In this document: piece after piece, positions 15,589-24,821 of the stretch
How the letters are laid out: every line of letters begins with the position of its first letter
How positions within the stretch are numbered: position 1 is the stretch's first letter
Assembly (NCBI GenBank): GCA_045578045.1
Contig: JAZNJM010000069.1
Coordinates: forward strand, 1-32,658
Source of the DNA: SIG653 sp045578045
Lineage (GTDB): Bacteria > Bacillota > Clostridia > Oscillospirales > CAG-382
Reading direction: 5' to 3'
DNA length: 32,658 nucleotides
The notes under the pieces: model-generated
The model's input: the letters and a program-made list of their open reading frames with translations, nothing else
What the model was told of the DNA's origin: nothing
The model's database searches: none
Program-made: the position numbers and the translations under genes

Positions 15589-16449
15589 ATGAATACTTAT
15601 TTTGAACAGCTAATGGAATTCAAAGGTGCAGACGAGTTAAAATCTCTTGTAAAAAGGTGGGAAATACTTTCCGAAAACATCAGAAGGACAGCTTTTGATC
15701 TTCCCATAGTGCTACCCGATCTGTTTGTTTACACCAAACCCGGATTTGGTAATACAAAGCTTCTTTCTCTCATTGCTGAATACCTCGATTCTAAGCAAAA
15801 CCTTATGAGCTTTTATGGCGATGTGAAATTTTTTGAATTCAAGCTGGACTATTGCTCTCCCGAAAAAGAATTTACAGAGCTTTACCGCCTTATAGAAAGC
15901 ACTCAAAAAGCTGCAGGGTTCAGAAACATATTCAAAGGTATTATCAGAATAAACGTAGACGATTGGGTTGGGCATCACAAAGAAAAACATTTTATTGATT
16001 TTCTTCAATTTCTCGATGTCAACACTACGAATTGGCTGATTATTCTCACTCTTTCAAGGCACGCGGAAGACGAAAAAACAAAGGAGATGGAAGCAACTAT
16101 CAGTATGTTTCTTCGAATTGAAAAGATAACTCTGCATATGCCTTCTGACGTTGATTTTGTTGAATATGCCTCAACCTATCTTGAAAAGTTTGGGTTAGAG
16201 ATAGATGATTCTGCAAAGCAAGTTATGTTGGGAGCAATTTCCGTATTAAAAAAGAACAAATTCTTTTATGGATACCACACCATCAAATATATGTGCAGTG
16301 ATATAGTTTACGTTTTATTTTCTAAATCAACTGATATCGGACACGTTATTACCGCAGAAATGCTTAAAGATTTTTCAGCTGAAAGCGAATATATAAAAAG
16401 AACTATAACAAAAATCAAAAAAAGTGCATCTTTAGGATTTATTTCATAA
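15589..16449 (+). CDS. Degenerate P-loop (AAA-like) ATPase, first gene of a three-gene module
   Basis: The product is 286 aa and soluble. Residues 45-62 (LFVYTKPGFGNTKLLSLIAE) sit where an AAA+ Walker A would be, but the motif (PGFGNTKLL) departs from GxxGxGKT. GIIRINVDDW (117-126) looks like a Walker B strand with acidic residues, and WLIILTLSRHAED (149-161) like a sensor-1 strand. The C-terminal ~120 residues are helical, as in AAA+ lid domains. It may be a nucleotide-binding switch or a catalytically weakened ATPase. The gene is 15 bp upstream of a VirD4/TraG-like gene and divergent from the CRISPR operon. I do not know a described system with this order. The RBS AAGGTAG is moderate. Confidence 0.75.
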   Translation: MNTYFEQLMEFKGADELKSLVKRWEILSENIRRTAFDLPIVLPDLFVYTKPGFGNTKLLSLIAEYLDSKQNLMSFYGDVKFFEFKLDYCSPEKEFTELYRLIESTQKAAGFRNIFKGIIRINVDDWVGHHKEKHFIDFLQFLDVNTTNWLIILTLSRHAEDEKTKEMEATISMFLRIEKITLHMPSDVDFVEYASTYLEKFGLEIDDSAKQVMLGAISVLKKNKFFYGYHTIKYMCSDIVYVLFSKSTDIGHVITAEMLKDFSAESEYIKRTITKIKKSASLGFIS

Positions 16450-16464
16450 TCAGGAGGATACGTG

Positions 16465-17928
16465 ATGGAATATAAGCTCGGTAAATATGAACAGATCAAT
16501 CAAGAGACACGTTGGGCAACAATGGAGGAAATCAAAAGCTCCTCAACCAAAATAAATTTAAAGAATGATAATTATCCAACCGCAGGGATTCCGATTTTGT
16601 CTGACGGTCAAATTGCATACGTTGATGGAAATGATACTCATACAATGATATTTGGCGCAACAGGTTCAAAGAAAACAAGGCTTTTTTGTATGCCTATACT
16701 TAATTTCTTTATTAAAGCAGGAGAATCATTTGTTGCAACAGATCCCAAGGGTGAACTTTACGCGCGAACATCGGGAATGGCAAGAGCAAACGGCTACAAG
16801 ACTGTTGTACTAAATTTCCGTGAGATTGGTAAAGGAGATATGTGGAATCCTCTCAAAATTCCATACGAAATGTATCATAGCGGAAAAAAAGATGAAGCTG
16901 TTTCAATGCTCAACGATTTTGTGAACGTAATATCTTTTCAATCAGCACAAAAAACCAACGACATTTTCTGGCCACAAATGGCATCAGCATATGCTCTTGC
17001 CAACTTGCTTCTTTTAATTGAAGCAGCAACGCCTGAAGAATTTAACGTCTCAAGTTTAGGAGCTTTATGCACTAACGAAACAACAGAAAAGTTGAAAATT
17101 CTTAGCGAGAATATGCGTTACGACACAATAGCAGGAATAAATTACAAAAGCGTCTTGACAAGTCCTGAGAAAACGTTACAAAGTATTCTTGCATCACTTT
17201 TTGCAATGGTACGCATATTTATCACACAGAAAAATCTCACCAATATGTTATCGGGAAACACAATAGACATAGCAAGATTCGGCGAAGAAAAAACCGCCGT
17301 ATACGTTATTATCCCAGACGAAAAAAGCACTAATCATTTTCTTGTAACAACATTCATTAAACAAGTATACGAGGTATTGATATCAGAAGCTCAAAAACAA
17401 GAGCAGAGAACGCTTCCTGTTCGAGTGAATTTCGTATTAGACGAGTTTTGTAACATTCCCACTATTCCAGATATGCCCTCAATGATTTCAGCAGCAAGAA
17501 GCCGTAATATGAGGTATTTTTTAGTAGCTCAGAGCCTTCACCAACTGAAATCACGATATGAAGAAGACGCTGATACAATAAAAGGAAACTGCGACAATTG
17601 GGTTTTTCTCACTTCAAAAGAGCTTGATCTCCTTCAAGAGATAAGCACGTTGTGTGGTTCATACAAAACTCCAAATGGATACTCAAGGAATTTAATTTCC
17701 ATCTCCGAGCTTCAAAGATTGGACAAAGCTAAAGGCGAAGCACTGATTATGCACGCACGTCAATATCCTGTTATTTCTGAAATTGCTGATATTGATCAAT
17801 ATCATATGTTCAAGGGATATCCACCCTTACCTTTATCTGAATATAAAATGCCCGAAGCTAAAACCTTCAATCTTGATAAATTTTATAAAGACGTTATAAA
17901 CGAAAAAAGACCACTTCCCTTTTCATAA
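16465..17928 (+). CDS. Soluble VirD4/TraG-like coupling-protein ATPase
   Basis: The product is 487 aa from the ATG at 16465 (AGGAGG seven nt upstream). It matches the cytoplasmic part of type IV coupling proteins of Firmicutes: TRWATMEEIKSS (15-26), Walker A GATGSKKTR (64-72), ATDPKGELYAR, NPLKIPYEMY, a Walker B VNFVLDEFCNIP, and the RSRNMRYFLVAQSLHQLKSRY segment. Two features are odd. The N-terminal membrane helices of conjugation coupling proteins are missing, and Walker A has Lys where Gly is usual (GSGKT). No relaxase, VirB4 or other conjugation gene lies nearby. Known relatives pump DNA or proteins through a secretion channel; here a hexameric DNA or RNA motor with a different purpose, possibly defence, is inferred. 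Confidence 0.85.
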   Translation: MEYKLGKYEQINQETRWATMEEIKSSSTKINLKNDNYPTAGIPILSDGQIAYVDGNDTHTMIFGATGSKKTRLFCMPILNFFIKAGESFVATDPKGELYARTSGMARANGYKTVVLNFREIGKGDMWNPLKIPYEMYHSGKKDEAVSMLNDFVNVISFQSAQKTNDIFWPQMASAYALANLLLLIEAATPEEFNVSSLGALCTNETTEKLKILSENMRYDTIAGINYKSVLTSPEKTLQSILASLFAMVRIFITQKNLTNMLSGNTIDIARFGEEKTAVYVIIPDEKSTNHFLVTTFIKQVYEVLISEAQKQEQRTLPVRVNFVLDEFCNIPTIPDMPSMISAARSRNMRYFLVAQSLHQLKSRYEEDADTIKGNCDNWVFLTSKELDLLQEISTLCGSYKTPNGYSRNLISISELQRLDKAKGEALIMHARQYPVISEIADIDQYHMFKGYPPLPLSEYKMPEAKTFNLDKFYKDVINEKRPLPFS

Positions 17929-17950
17929 AATCGAGGATATAAACAAATAT

Positions 17951-18778
17951 ATGATAGATAAAAATGGTAAAAAAATAATCGCTCAAAAGGACGTAATAGA
18001 TAAGGATTTTTCTCTTGCGGAAATAAAATTTCTGCTCAAAAACTTCAAAAAAGAAAATACCGATGTCAAAGCCGAAAGACTTGCTATATATATAAATAAA
18101 TATATTCAAGCGTTTGAAGAAACTGAAGAAACAAAAGAGGCTTTTTCATTATTGGAAAATTACATAGACATTACAAAAAACGATAGTTTTGTTTGGGAAA
18201 TGGTATATATAGTAAGACGTAAAGCTAAAAAAACTACAACATACGCTTCAAGAGGTATGTTTTATTCAAAGTCTGCCTCTTATTTCAATAGAATATGTCT
18301 TTTAAAGCCTACTGTATATAACTTGTGTTGCAGAGTTTTAGAGCTGATAATTTCATCAAGTTTATATTTCCAAAATAAAACCGATCTTAATTCTATGACA
18401 ATTTCATCAGATTTACTCTCAAAGGCAAATTCATTTTTCAAAGAAATAAAAGACAACAATTCTTTGATTTATAGCGAAACGGGATTAGAGCTTTATCGTG
18501 AATTATATTTACAAACAAAAGAAGGCAATGAGACAAAACACCATATATTAAAAGAGTTTTCTCGGTTTTCGAGAGATACGTTCTACAAAAACAGTACATA
18601 TGAAAACTTAGAACAAATGGTAAGTATTTATTGTCAATATTATTATAGCGGCTTTTTTTCCTTAGACGAAGAAGCTGATAATATAAAAAAGTTAATTGAC
18701 TATATTGAGAAACTCACCTTTGAAGAAGATATAAATTCTTTACTACTAAGGCTAAAATACATTTTAATAAAAGGATAA
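17951..18778 (+). CDS. All-helical protein of unknown function, third gene of the VirD4-like module
   Basis: The product is 275 aa. It is rich in Lys, Glu, Tyr and Phe, predicted almost entirely helical, and has no signal or membrane segment. Repeating helix pairs (for example LAIYINKYIQAFEETEETKE, then AFSLLENYIDITKNDSFVWE, and later LEQMVSIYCQYYYSGFFSLD) suggest a TPR- or HEAT-like solenoid, but I cannot define repeat units. The gene begins 22 bp after the VirD4-like gene with GAGGAT upstream and ends at a strong terminator, so it is the last gene of the operon. A scaffold or substrate-recognition role for the ATPase is a guess. I do not recognise the family. Confidence 0.75.
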   Translation: MIDKNGKKIIAQKDVIDKDFSLAEIKFLLKNFKKENTDVKAERLAIYINKYIQAFEETEETKEAFSLLENYIDITKNDSFVWEMVYIVRRKAKKTTTYASRGMFYSKSASYFNRICLLKPTVYNLCCRVLELIISSSLYFQNKTDLNSMTISSDLLSKANSFFKEIKDNNSLIYSETGLELYRELYLQTKEGNETKHHILKEFSRFSRDTFYKNSTYENLEQMVSIYCQYYYSGFFSLDEEADNIKKLIDYIEKLTFEEDINSLLLRLKYILIKG

Positions 18779-18784
18779 CAAAAT

Positions 18785-18836
18785 AAAGGAAACGAAACAC
18801 GGTTCTTTTTAAAAAGGACAGTATTTCGTTTCCTTT
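18785..18836 (+). terminator. Terminator of the AAA/VirD4-like operon
   Basis: A perfect 13-bp outer stem, AAAGGAAACGAAA (18785-18797) with TTTCGTTTCCTTT (18824-18836), encloses a second stem, GTTCTTTTT/AAAAAGGAC. A T-rich tail follows. It lies seven nt after the stop codon. The rest of 18840-18973 has no gene that I can support. Confidence 0.8.
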
Positions 18837-18973
18837 GTTTTCGGTTAAATCACTCTCCATAGAATAAAACAAATGTTTTATGTAGAAGTGAATTAATTTT
18901 TAGCCTTTAACAGTTACATCACAATATCAAAAAGGATATAAGGAAAACGTTTCCTATAATCTTTTAGCTGCTT

Positions 18974-20107
18974 TTAAAGTCTTTCACCCGAATCACTGTT
19001 AAATTTTGTTTTCTCTCTGTTTGTGTTTATATCATCCGTAATGTATTTATATATTTCAAGAAGTCTTTTTCTTGAAGAAACGCCGAGTTTACCATATATA
19101 TTTTTATTATGAAATTTAAGAGTGTTCTCTTTAATGTTAAGTGTATTCATAACTTCTTTAGTTGGCGTTTCGCATAAATACGCTTCATAGATTGCTTTTT
19201 CCGTTGGTGTCAATTTTTTAAGTCCTTGACAAAAACATTCAATCTCCTCATCAGAAATAAAGAAATAATTATTGCATTTTTTCGGTTCATTATTCTTTTT
19301 TTTCGGCTCGTCCTTTTGGCTCAAGGTCTCTTCTTTGTTCTTTATAATCTCTTTCAGACGCTCGTTTTCATTCATAACAAGATGAACTCCAAGGATAAAC
19401 AACTCGCTTATAATATATGAAAGTGAAAGAAATTCAAATTCAATATTTGTCAACTGTTCTATAAACCATACCCCTATATTAACAAATACCGCTATTGCCA
19501 AAACAACTGCATGAGAAGCATTATCAATTGTTTTTTTCACGGAAGCTCTGATTATAAACATAACCATAGAAGCAAAATATCCAAGCAAATAAACCATATA
19601 AAGAGGGTGAAGCGGCCCATAAACTTTTATAAGAGTGGAAACTCCGTTAACAATATTAAAAGAAACGTCTTTATAATAAATACTAAAAACCCCAGGACTT
19701 GCGGCAATTAAGAACATAACTACAGCAACAACTAACAACGAAGCAGGCAACCATTTTTTATACTTAATGTTTGTTACTTGCAAAATAATCATAAGCATAG
19801 AGAATGGCAAAAACACAGAACCCAAATATGAAATACGGTTTGCCAGAAGCGCCGTTTCCAAGGAAGAAGAAACAGAAAGAAAGGTATATCCTGCATTAAC
19901 AACCGAAACGGAAGAAAACAGTAAAATAAACCATTTCTTCTCTTTCGTAACTTCAAATATGCATAAAAATAAAAGCAATAAAGAAATAACCGTAGCAGCA
20001 AAGTATACAGTAGATAAACTTGCCGCCTTATCCCCAACTGAGCTGACTCCCCAGACTCCGAGAATTATAATTAAAGGGAAAAACATTCCCAGCAGACGCT
20101 TCTCCAT
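18974..20107 (-). CDS. Membrane-bound LuxR-type transcriptional regulator
   Basis: The product is 377 aa from the ATG at 20107, chosen for AAGGAG seven to eight nt upstream. The N-terminal ~235 residues form about seven or eight hydrophobic helices, resembling the 7TM sensor module found before histidine kinases. A charged linker (EETLSQKDEPKKKNNEPKKC) follows. The C-terminal 60-70 residues are a LuxR/GerE helix-turn-helix: LTPTEKAIYEAYLCETPTKE, then NIKENTLKFHNKNIYGKLGV and SSRKRLLEIY. It is a one-component, membrane-anchored regulator whose ligand is unknown. It is divergent from the secreted dockerin-protein gene, with an inverted repeat in between, which suggests that it controls that gene or itself. 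Confidence 0.85.
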   Translation of the reverse strand: MEKRLLGMFFPLIIILGVWGVSSVGDKAASLSTVYFAATVISLLLLFLCIFEVTKEKKWFILLFSSVSVVNAGYTFLSVSSSLETALLANRISYLGSVFLPFSMLMIILQVTNIKYKKWLPASLLVVAVVMFLIAASPGVFSIYYKDVSFNIVNGVSTLIKVYGPLHPLYMVYLLGYFASMVMFIIRASVKKTIDNASHAVVLAIAVFVNIGVWFIEQLTNIEFEFLSLSYIISELFILGVHLVMNENERLKEIIKNKEETLSQKDEPKKKNNEPKKCNNYFFISDEEIECFCQGLKKLTPTEKAIYEAYLCETPTKEVMNTLNIKENTLKFHNKNIYGKLGVSSRKRLLEIYKYITDDINTNREKTKFNSDSGERL

Positions 20108-20167
20108 ATATTTTCTCCTTTGGCTATTACGCCCTGACACGTAAAAACAGCACCCCTACCCTTTTTC

Positions 20168-20223
20168 CCACACTTTTCTTATATTTTTTTCAAAACCCAC
20201 ACTTTTATTTCAAAAAAGTGTGG
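20168..20223. promoter_or_regulatory. Candidate operator: CCACACTTTT inverted repeat plus upstream half-site
   Basis: CCACACTTTT (20197-20206) and its exact reverse complement AAAAGTGTGG (20214-20223) are separated by 7 bp. A further direct half-site, CCACACTTTT, lies at 20168-20177. All are in the divergent region between the LuxR-type regulator and the dockerin-protein gene. No start of a U-tract follows, so a binding site is likelier than a terminator. The regulator that binds is inferred. Confidence 0.6.
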
Positions 20224-20398
20224 CGACATAAAAAAACATTTCGTGTAAAATAATAACAAATTATTAAGGATATGTTTTAAATCTATTGTGATAAAGTATT
20301 ATAACACAAATACTTCTTTCAGTCAATAGCAATAAAAATATAATTTTTTTGAAAAAATGATTCATAAAAATTCCAATCAAAACAAAGGAGACCTTAAG

Positions 20399-23164
20399 AT
20401 GAACCGAAAAACCCTAAGAAAAATTTCAAGTATGTTTTTGGTGTTTGCGTTGATTGTTGGAATATTTCCCATGTCAACACTAACCTCACTTGCGAAAGGT
20501 GAAAGCATCGAAAATCCAGTTATTTGCAATTCATTCAGCGAATTTAAAGCTGCAATGGAAAACGAAGAACTCACATACGTTTCCCTTGTAAATGCAGATG
20601 AGCTTCTTCCAAAAGTTGAAGGCGATGGAACAATAGCCGCCATAACCGTTAAAGGAACAAAACGTTTAAAGCTAAACGGAAACGCAACGTTCTTTGCACA
20701 AACGCAAGGCAAGATTTACGACTGTTTGTTGTTAGTTGAAGAAAACAACGAACTATACGTTCAAGGAAGCGGTAGGCTTTCATTCCGTTCAGTTGGCACT
20801 TCAACAAGCAACGCTATAATCAGAAATGCAGGTGGCAGAGTTATTATTAACGATGGATATTTCCACGGTAGCTTCCACGCCGGAACATACGGAATGGCAA
20901 TATGGCAGGATTACGGAAACCTCATAATTTATAATGGAGTTTTTCGTTCTGAAAACGGTAAAGACATATCTAATGAAGAAAAAGTTACGTATCCCGTATA
21001 CATTATGGACGGCAGTGCGAAAATACACGGTGGAGATTTTTATTCATCAAATTATGCAAGTGCAGAAGGAATCCCCTACGGTATTTGTATTTCACAAGCT
21101 GCAACCGTTGATCTTTCAGGCGGTACATATCAAGGAATAAGAATTCCATATGGTAAAACCTTAAAGGACTATATTTCTGATGACCTTGTTATGACATACA
21201 GCGGAGAAAAGGTAGATCCAAGGGAATTTGGCTCAGTTTCAGGAAACATTGAAATTGAAATATACAAAGAAATTTCTTCTGTTGATGTTAATATAAACGC
21301 TCCTTCTGACGGAGAATATGTAAGCAATTCTGTTTATAACATCCCTGAGGGTGCTTATTTCCACACTGCTCATTGGTATGAAAACGGCAAATATATAGGT
21401 TCTGATTCAAAATTCGTTGCAGGAAAATCATATAGAGTTGAAATATATCTCATTGCAGACAATAATGCAAAGTTTTCAAAAACTTTAAAAAGCGTAACAA
21501 TTAACTATGAAAATGCAGAAATTATTGCCAATGAAAACGACCGCGAAATAGCTATAGGACTTGCAATAGAGTTTGGTGTCTGTCCCGAAAATATTGGCTC
21601 TGTTGAATTAACCGTAGATTCTCCAAAGGAACATTATACCCCCGCTAAATACGTTTCTTGTGGAAGCTCGGCATATAAACAGGCATTGGTTGGAGACAAT
21701 ATGTTTGACACACCGTTGCAATGGCAAGAATCAACAGACGGAAAAAATTGGTCCGTTATGAAAGAAACAGACAAATTCTCAGTTGAAAATCATTACCGTG
21801 TTTTTATTGACGTTATCTCAAATGCAGGATATAAATTTGAACTCGACAAACAATTTGAACCACGAGTTAATGCAAAAGTCAATGGATATTCCGCGGTTGT
21901 TTCCCGTTATCCCGAAGAAAATCCCGAAAAACTTATTTCCGTTTGCTATAATTTCGGCGTTCTTAATGATAACGTTATTGAAGAAATACGTATTTCTGAA
22001 GTAACAGCTCCTGTTGTTGGAGAAAAACCAAGTTATAACTGTGCAATATCGGGAATTGGATATTCTTTAAACAACGCATACAGCAATAACACATACGTTA
22101 TAAACGGTATTTGTTGGCGTGATACAACAGACGATAAATGGGTTTATCCCTCTGACACCTTCCAAATAGGACATAAATATAAAGTTTTCATTGATGTAAA
22201 AACAAATAGTGGATACGAATTCCATACCTCCGGCAGTAGCTATAAGCCTGAGGGGTGGGGTTATATTGACAACAATTATGCAACTTTAGGCGTACAAAGT
22301 GATGCAAGATTCGAACAGTCTTTATCGTGGGAATACACTTGTCAGCCTAAAACTATAAATTCAATCGAAGTAAACGGGTTGAACGTTCCAACAGACGGCG
22401 CTATTCCTGATTTTGAAGCTATAACAAATTCAGATTATTATTTCGTTAATAGTATCGTTTGGTATGACTACGAAAACGATATGAAGGAAATGACCGAAAA
22501 CGATACGTTTATAGGCGGAAATCGTTATCACGCAATGATTGAAATTGAACCAAGAGAGGAAAACGGAAACAATCTATGCAAATTCGTTTCGGGAAAAACA
22601 ACAGCAACATTAAACGGAATTGAAGTAAAAAAACTTGCAAACGATAGTTGGCAAGAAGTTACTTCAACAGCAAAACGTGTTACAATATGGTACACATTCA
22701 ACAAAGCAACAAGTGAAAACGATTTATTCATATCGGGAAAGGTTAAAACCTTCAATGACGAAAATGGCGAAATTACACTTTCTCTCTATAAAGAACATTC
22801 TTTAACCCCAGAATACAAAATTGTTATTAAAGGCAATACAACAGATTATCATTTTTCTTCCGTTGATGCAGGAACTTACACTCTTAAAGTTAGCAAAGAA
22901 AACCACGTTACAGCAGAATATAGTGTAACAGTGGAACGCTCTGTTATTCTTGATGTTGAAACGTGGCTCTATGGAGACGTTACGGGAGATGGACGTGTTG
23001 ACGGAACAGATTACCTCAGAATTAAAAGTCATTTTCTCGAAACATATACCCTCTCAGGCTTAGGAAAGCTCTCAGGGGACGTTACGAAAGACGGGCGTAT
23101 TGACGGAACAGACTATCTCAGAATCAAAAGTCATTTTCTTGGTAATTATAATCTATATAAATAA
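20399..23164 (+). CDS. Large secreted protein with C-terminal dockerin-like domain
   Basis: The product is 921 aa from the ATG at 20399 (AAAGGAG upstream). A signal peptide is visible (RKISSMFLVFALIVGIFPMS, cleavage near SLAKG). Residues about 40-280 have a strand-rich, glycine-spaced pattern with repeated NAGGRVIINDGYFHG / YGNLIIYNGVFRS / SAKIHGGDFYSS, suggesting a right-handed beta-helix. The middle carries about four repeats of a domain with W.......DDKW / Y.V.I.....G..F patterns (for example GICWRDTTDDKW and HKYKVFIDVKTNSGYEF). Near the end is a carboxypeptidase-regulatory-like beta module (ISGKVKTFNDENGEITLSLY). The C-terminus has two calcium-loop repeats, GDVTGDGRVDGTDYLRIKSH and GDVTKDGRIDGTDYLRIKSH, as in type I dockerins. 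It is an extracellular, possibly adhesive or scaffold-attached protein; no catalytic domain was recognised. Confidence 0.85.
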   Translation: MNRKTLRKISSMFLVFALIVGIFPMSTLTSLAKGESIENPVICNSFSEFKAAMENEELTYVSLVNADELLPKVEGDGTIAAITVKGTKRLKLNGNATFFAQTQGKIYDCLLLVEENNELYVQGSGRLSFRSVGTSTSNAIIRNAGGRVIINDGYFHGSFHAGTYGMAIWQDYGNLIIYNGVFRSENGKDISNEEKVTYPVYIMDGSAKIHGGDFYSSNYASAEGIPYGICISQAATVDLSGGTYQGIRIPYGKTLKDYISDDLVMTYSGEKVDPREFGSVSGNIEIEIYKEISSVDVNINAPSDGEYVSNSVYNIPEGAYFHTAHWYENGKYIGSDSKFVAGKSYRVEIYLIADNNAKFSKTLKSVTINYENAEIIANENDREIAIGLAIEFGVCPENIGSVELTVDSPKEHYTPAKYVSCGSSAYKQALVGDNMFDTPLQWQESTDGKNWSVMKETDKFSVENHYRVFIDVISNAGYKFELDKQFEPRVNAKVNGYSAVVSRYPEENPEKLISVCYNFGVLNDNVIEEIRISEVTAPVVGEKPSYNCAISGIGYSLNNAYSNNTYVINGICWRDTTDDKWVYPSDTFQIGHKYKVFIDVKTNSGYEFHTSGSSYKPEGWGYIDNNYATLGVQSDARFEQSLSWEYTCQPKTINSIEVNGLNVPTDGAIPDFEAITNSDYYFVNSIVWYDYENDMKEMTENDTFIGGNRYHAMIEIEPREENGNNLCKFVSGKTTATLNGIEVKKLANDSWQEVTSTAKRVTIWYTFNKATSENDLFISGKVKTFNDENGEITLSLYKEHSLTPEYKIVIKGNTTDYHFSSVDAGTYTLKVSKENHVTAEYSVTVERSVILDVETWLYGDVTGDGRVDGTDYLRIKSHFLETYTLSGLGKLSGDVTKDGRIDGTDYLRIKSHFLGNYNLYK

Positions 23165-23239
23165 AGTAATTACTATATAAATAACGTAATTAATCGTCAG
23201 TAAACTGTTACAAAAGCGATTTTATTTTCATTTTGAAAT

Positions 23240-23290
23240 AATCCCCTCAGTGTAGTCTTGATTCTTTCAAGTTTCTACTCTGAGGGGATT
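23240..23290 (+). terminator. Forked hairpin after the dockerin-protein gene
   Basis: AATCCCCTCAGTGTAG (23240-23255) pairs with CTACTCTGAGGGGATT (23275-23290) apart from one T-T mismatch. The loop again contains CTTGA/TCAAG. The architecture and loop are the same as the hairpin after CRISPR array 2. It is not followed by a strong T-tract. The rest of 23291-23429 shows no gene. Confidence 0.65.
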
Positions 23291-23429
23291 AAATCATTTA
23301 GCAACTCAATTTTTTCTTTGTTATTCCCCCCTCTCGGAAAATAAATTCAGATAAAAAACGGTATAAATAATAAAAATTCTTTTTTGGGTTATGATAATAT
23401 AAAAAATAAGCAAAAGGAAACAGCAAAAT

Positions 23430-24821
23430 ATGGATAGCTTTAAAAAGGATTTTTTAACCAAAATGGGAAATTCTGCCGATATCATAATAAGAGATATTAT
23501 TCCGCAAAAATGCTGTATTATATTCGTTAAGAATATGACAGACAGAAGATACACGTCAGAAGAGATAATTTTCCCTCTTATGAATACAAATCTCGATTCT
23601 TTTTCAGGAGACTTCAACAGCGTTTTAACGTGTGTGGCGATTATTCCCGATGAAAACCTCGACAACTTAATTTCTATGCTTCTTCGTGGAAGCGTTATCG
23701 TTGCCATCAAAAGCCAAAAGCTATATACTGCCTTTTGCCCTGCTGATACCTTTGTTGGAAGAGCTGTGAGTGAACCCGATAGCGATGTTACCATAAAAGG
23801 TCCGAAGGCGGGGTTCACAGAAAACGGTGAAAACAACGTATCAATGCTCAGAAAAATAATACGAACAGACAAATTGAGAGTAGAAATGATAACAATGGGC
23901 AAAATTGCAAAAACAGCAGTATTTATATGTTACGTTGAGGGAAGAGCAGACGAAAAAGCACTTGAAAAAATACGAAAGGAATTGGGAGATTTTAACGGAG
24001 AATATATAATTGATTCCGCAAATATTGAAACACTTCTTGACGGAAAACATTCTAATTTTTTTCCATCTATGGGAAGCACAGAAAAAGTTGATAAAGCAGC
24101 TTCAAAGCTACTTTCAGGCAGAATTGGAATTATTTGTGACGGAAGTCCGTATATGCTTACTGCACCTTATTATTTCATTGAAGGGTTTCAGAGTGCAGAA
24201 GATTATCTGAAAAATCCTTGGTATTCAAGTTTTTTGCGTTTTGTTCGTTTTTTTGCTTTTTCACTTAATATATATCTACCCTCCGTATTCATTTCTATAA
24301 TTTATCACCATTCTGAAATATTCCCCAAAAAACTATTGGATTTTATACATTCTCTTGAAGAAAATTCAGCAGTTTCTATGTTTTGGGAAATGCTTCTTAT
24401 GCTCATACTTTTTGAATTGATAAGAGAAGTTGGAGTACGTATGCCTCGAACAGTTGGAGATGCGGCGGGACTTGTTGGTTCGCTTATTTTGGGTGATGCT
24501 GCGGTTCAAGCAGGTATTTCAAGTATAACGATTATAGTTATAGTTGCAATTTCCGCTGTTTCAGCGTATATAACTCCCGCATTCGCTTCTCCCGCAGTAA
24601 TTTTAAGATTTATTATGCTTTTTGCGGGATATTTTTCGGGATTGTATGGAATTTTAGCAGTTTCTGTTGTATGGCTTTTCTTTCTGTTCAGAAAAAAAAC
24701 CTTTGGAAGCTCGTATATGTATCCTCTCTATCCTTTTGCCCCAAAAGGACTTCTTGACTATATAGTAGTAATACCAAAAAAAGTCCTCGGACGAAAAGAG
24801 GGCGAAAAGCAGAGGAAATAA
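23430..24821 (+). CDS. GerA-family spore germination protein
   Basis: The product is 463 aa, in the usual size range of GerAA/SpoVAF proteins. The soluble N-terminal domain contains the family segment VGRAVSEPDSDVTIKGPKAG, then FTENGENNVSMLRKIIRTDK. The central part has ICDGSPYMLTAPYYFIEGFQ and SAEDYLKNPWYSSFLRFVRF. The C-terminal part has membrane helices, including ELIREVGVRMPRTVGDAAGL, the most conserved stretch of the family. GerA-type proteins sit in the inner spore membrane and take part in germinant sensing or the release of ions and dipicolinate. No gerAB or gerAC neighbours are present, so an orphan or SpoVAF-like role is more likely. RBS AAAGGA precedes the ATG. Confidence 0.9.
   Translation: MDSFKKDFLTKMGNSADIIIRDIIPQKCCIIFVKNMTDRRYTSEEIIFPLMNTNLDSFSGDFNSVLTCVAIIPDENLDNLISMLLRGSVIVAIKSQKLYTAFCPADTFVGRAVSEPDSDVTIKGPKAGFTENGENNVSMLRKIIRTDKLRVEMITMGKIAKTAVFICYVEGRADEKALEKIRKELGDFNGEYIIDSANIETLLDGKHSNFFPSMGSTEKVDKAASKLLSGRIGIICDGSPYMLTAPYYFIEGFQSAEDYLKNPWYSSFLRFVRFFAFSLNIYLPSVFISIIYHHSEIFPKKLLDFIHSLEENSAVSMFWEMLLMLILFELIREVGVRMPRTVGDAAGLVGSLILGDAAVQAGISSITIIVIVAISAVSAYITPAFASPAVILRFIMLFAGYFSGLYGILAVSVVWLFFLFRKKTFGSSYMYPLYPFAPKGLLDYIVVIPKKVLGRKEGEKQRK

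Noticed and set aside
16465..17928. VirD4-like gene as evidence of an integrative conjugative element
   Set aside because: No relaxase, VirB4/VirB6, integrase or attachment repeats are visible, and the protein lacks membrane helices.
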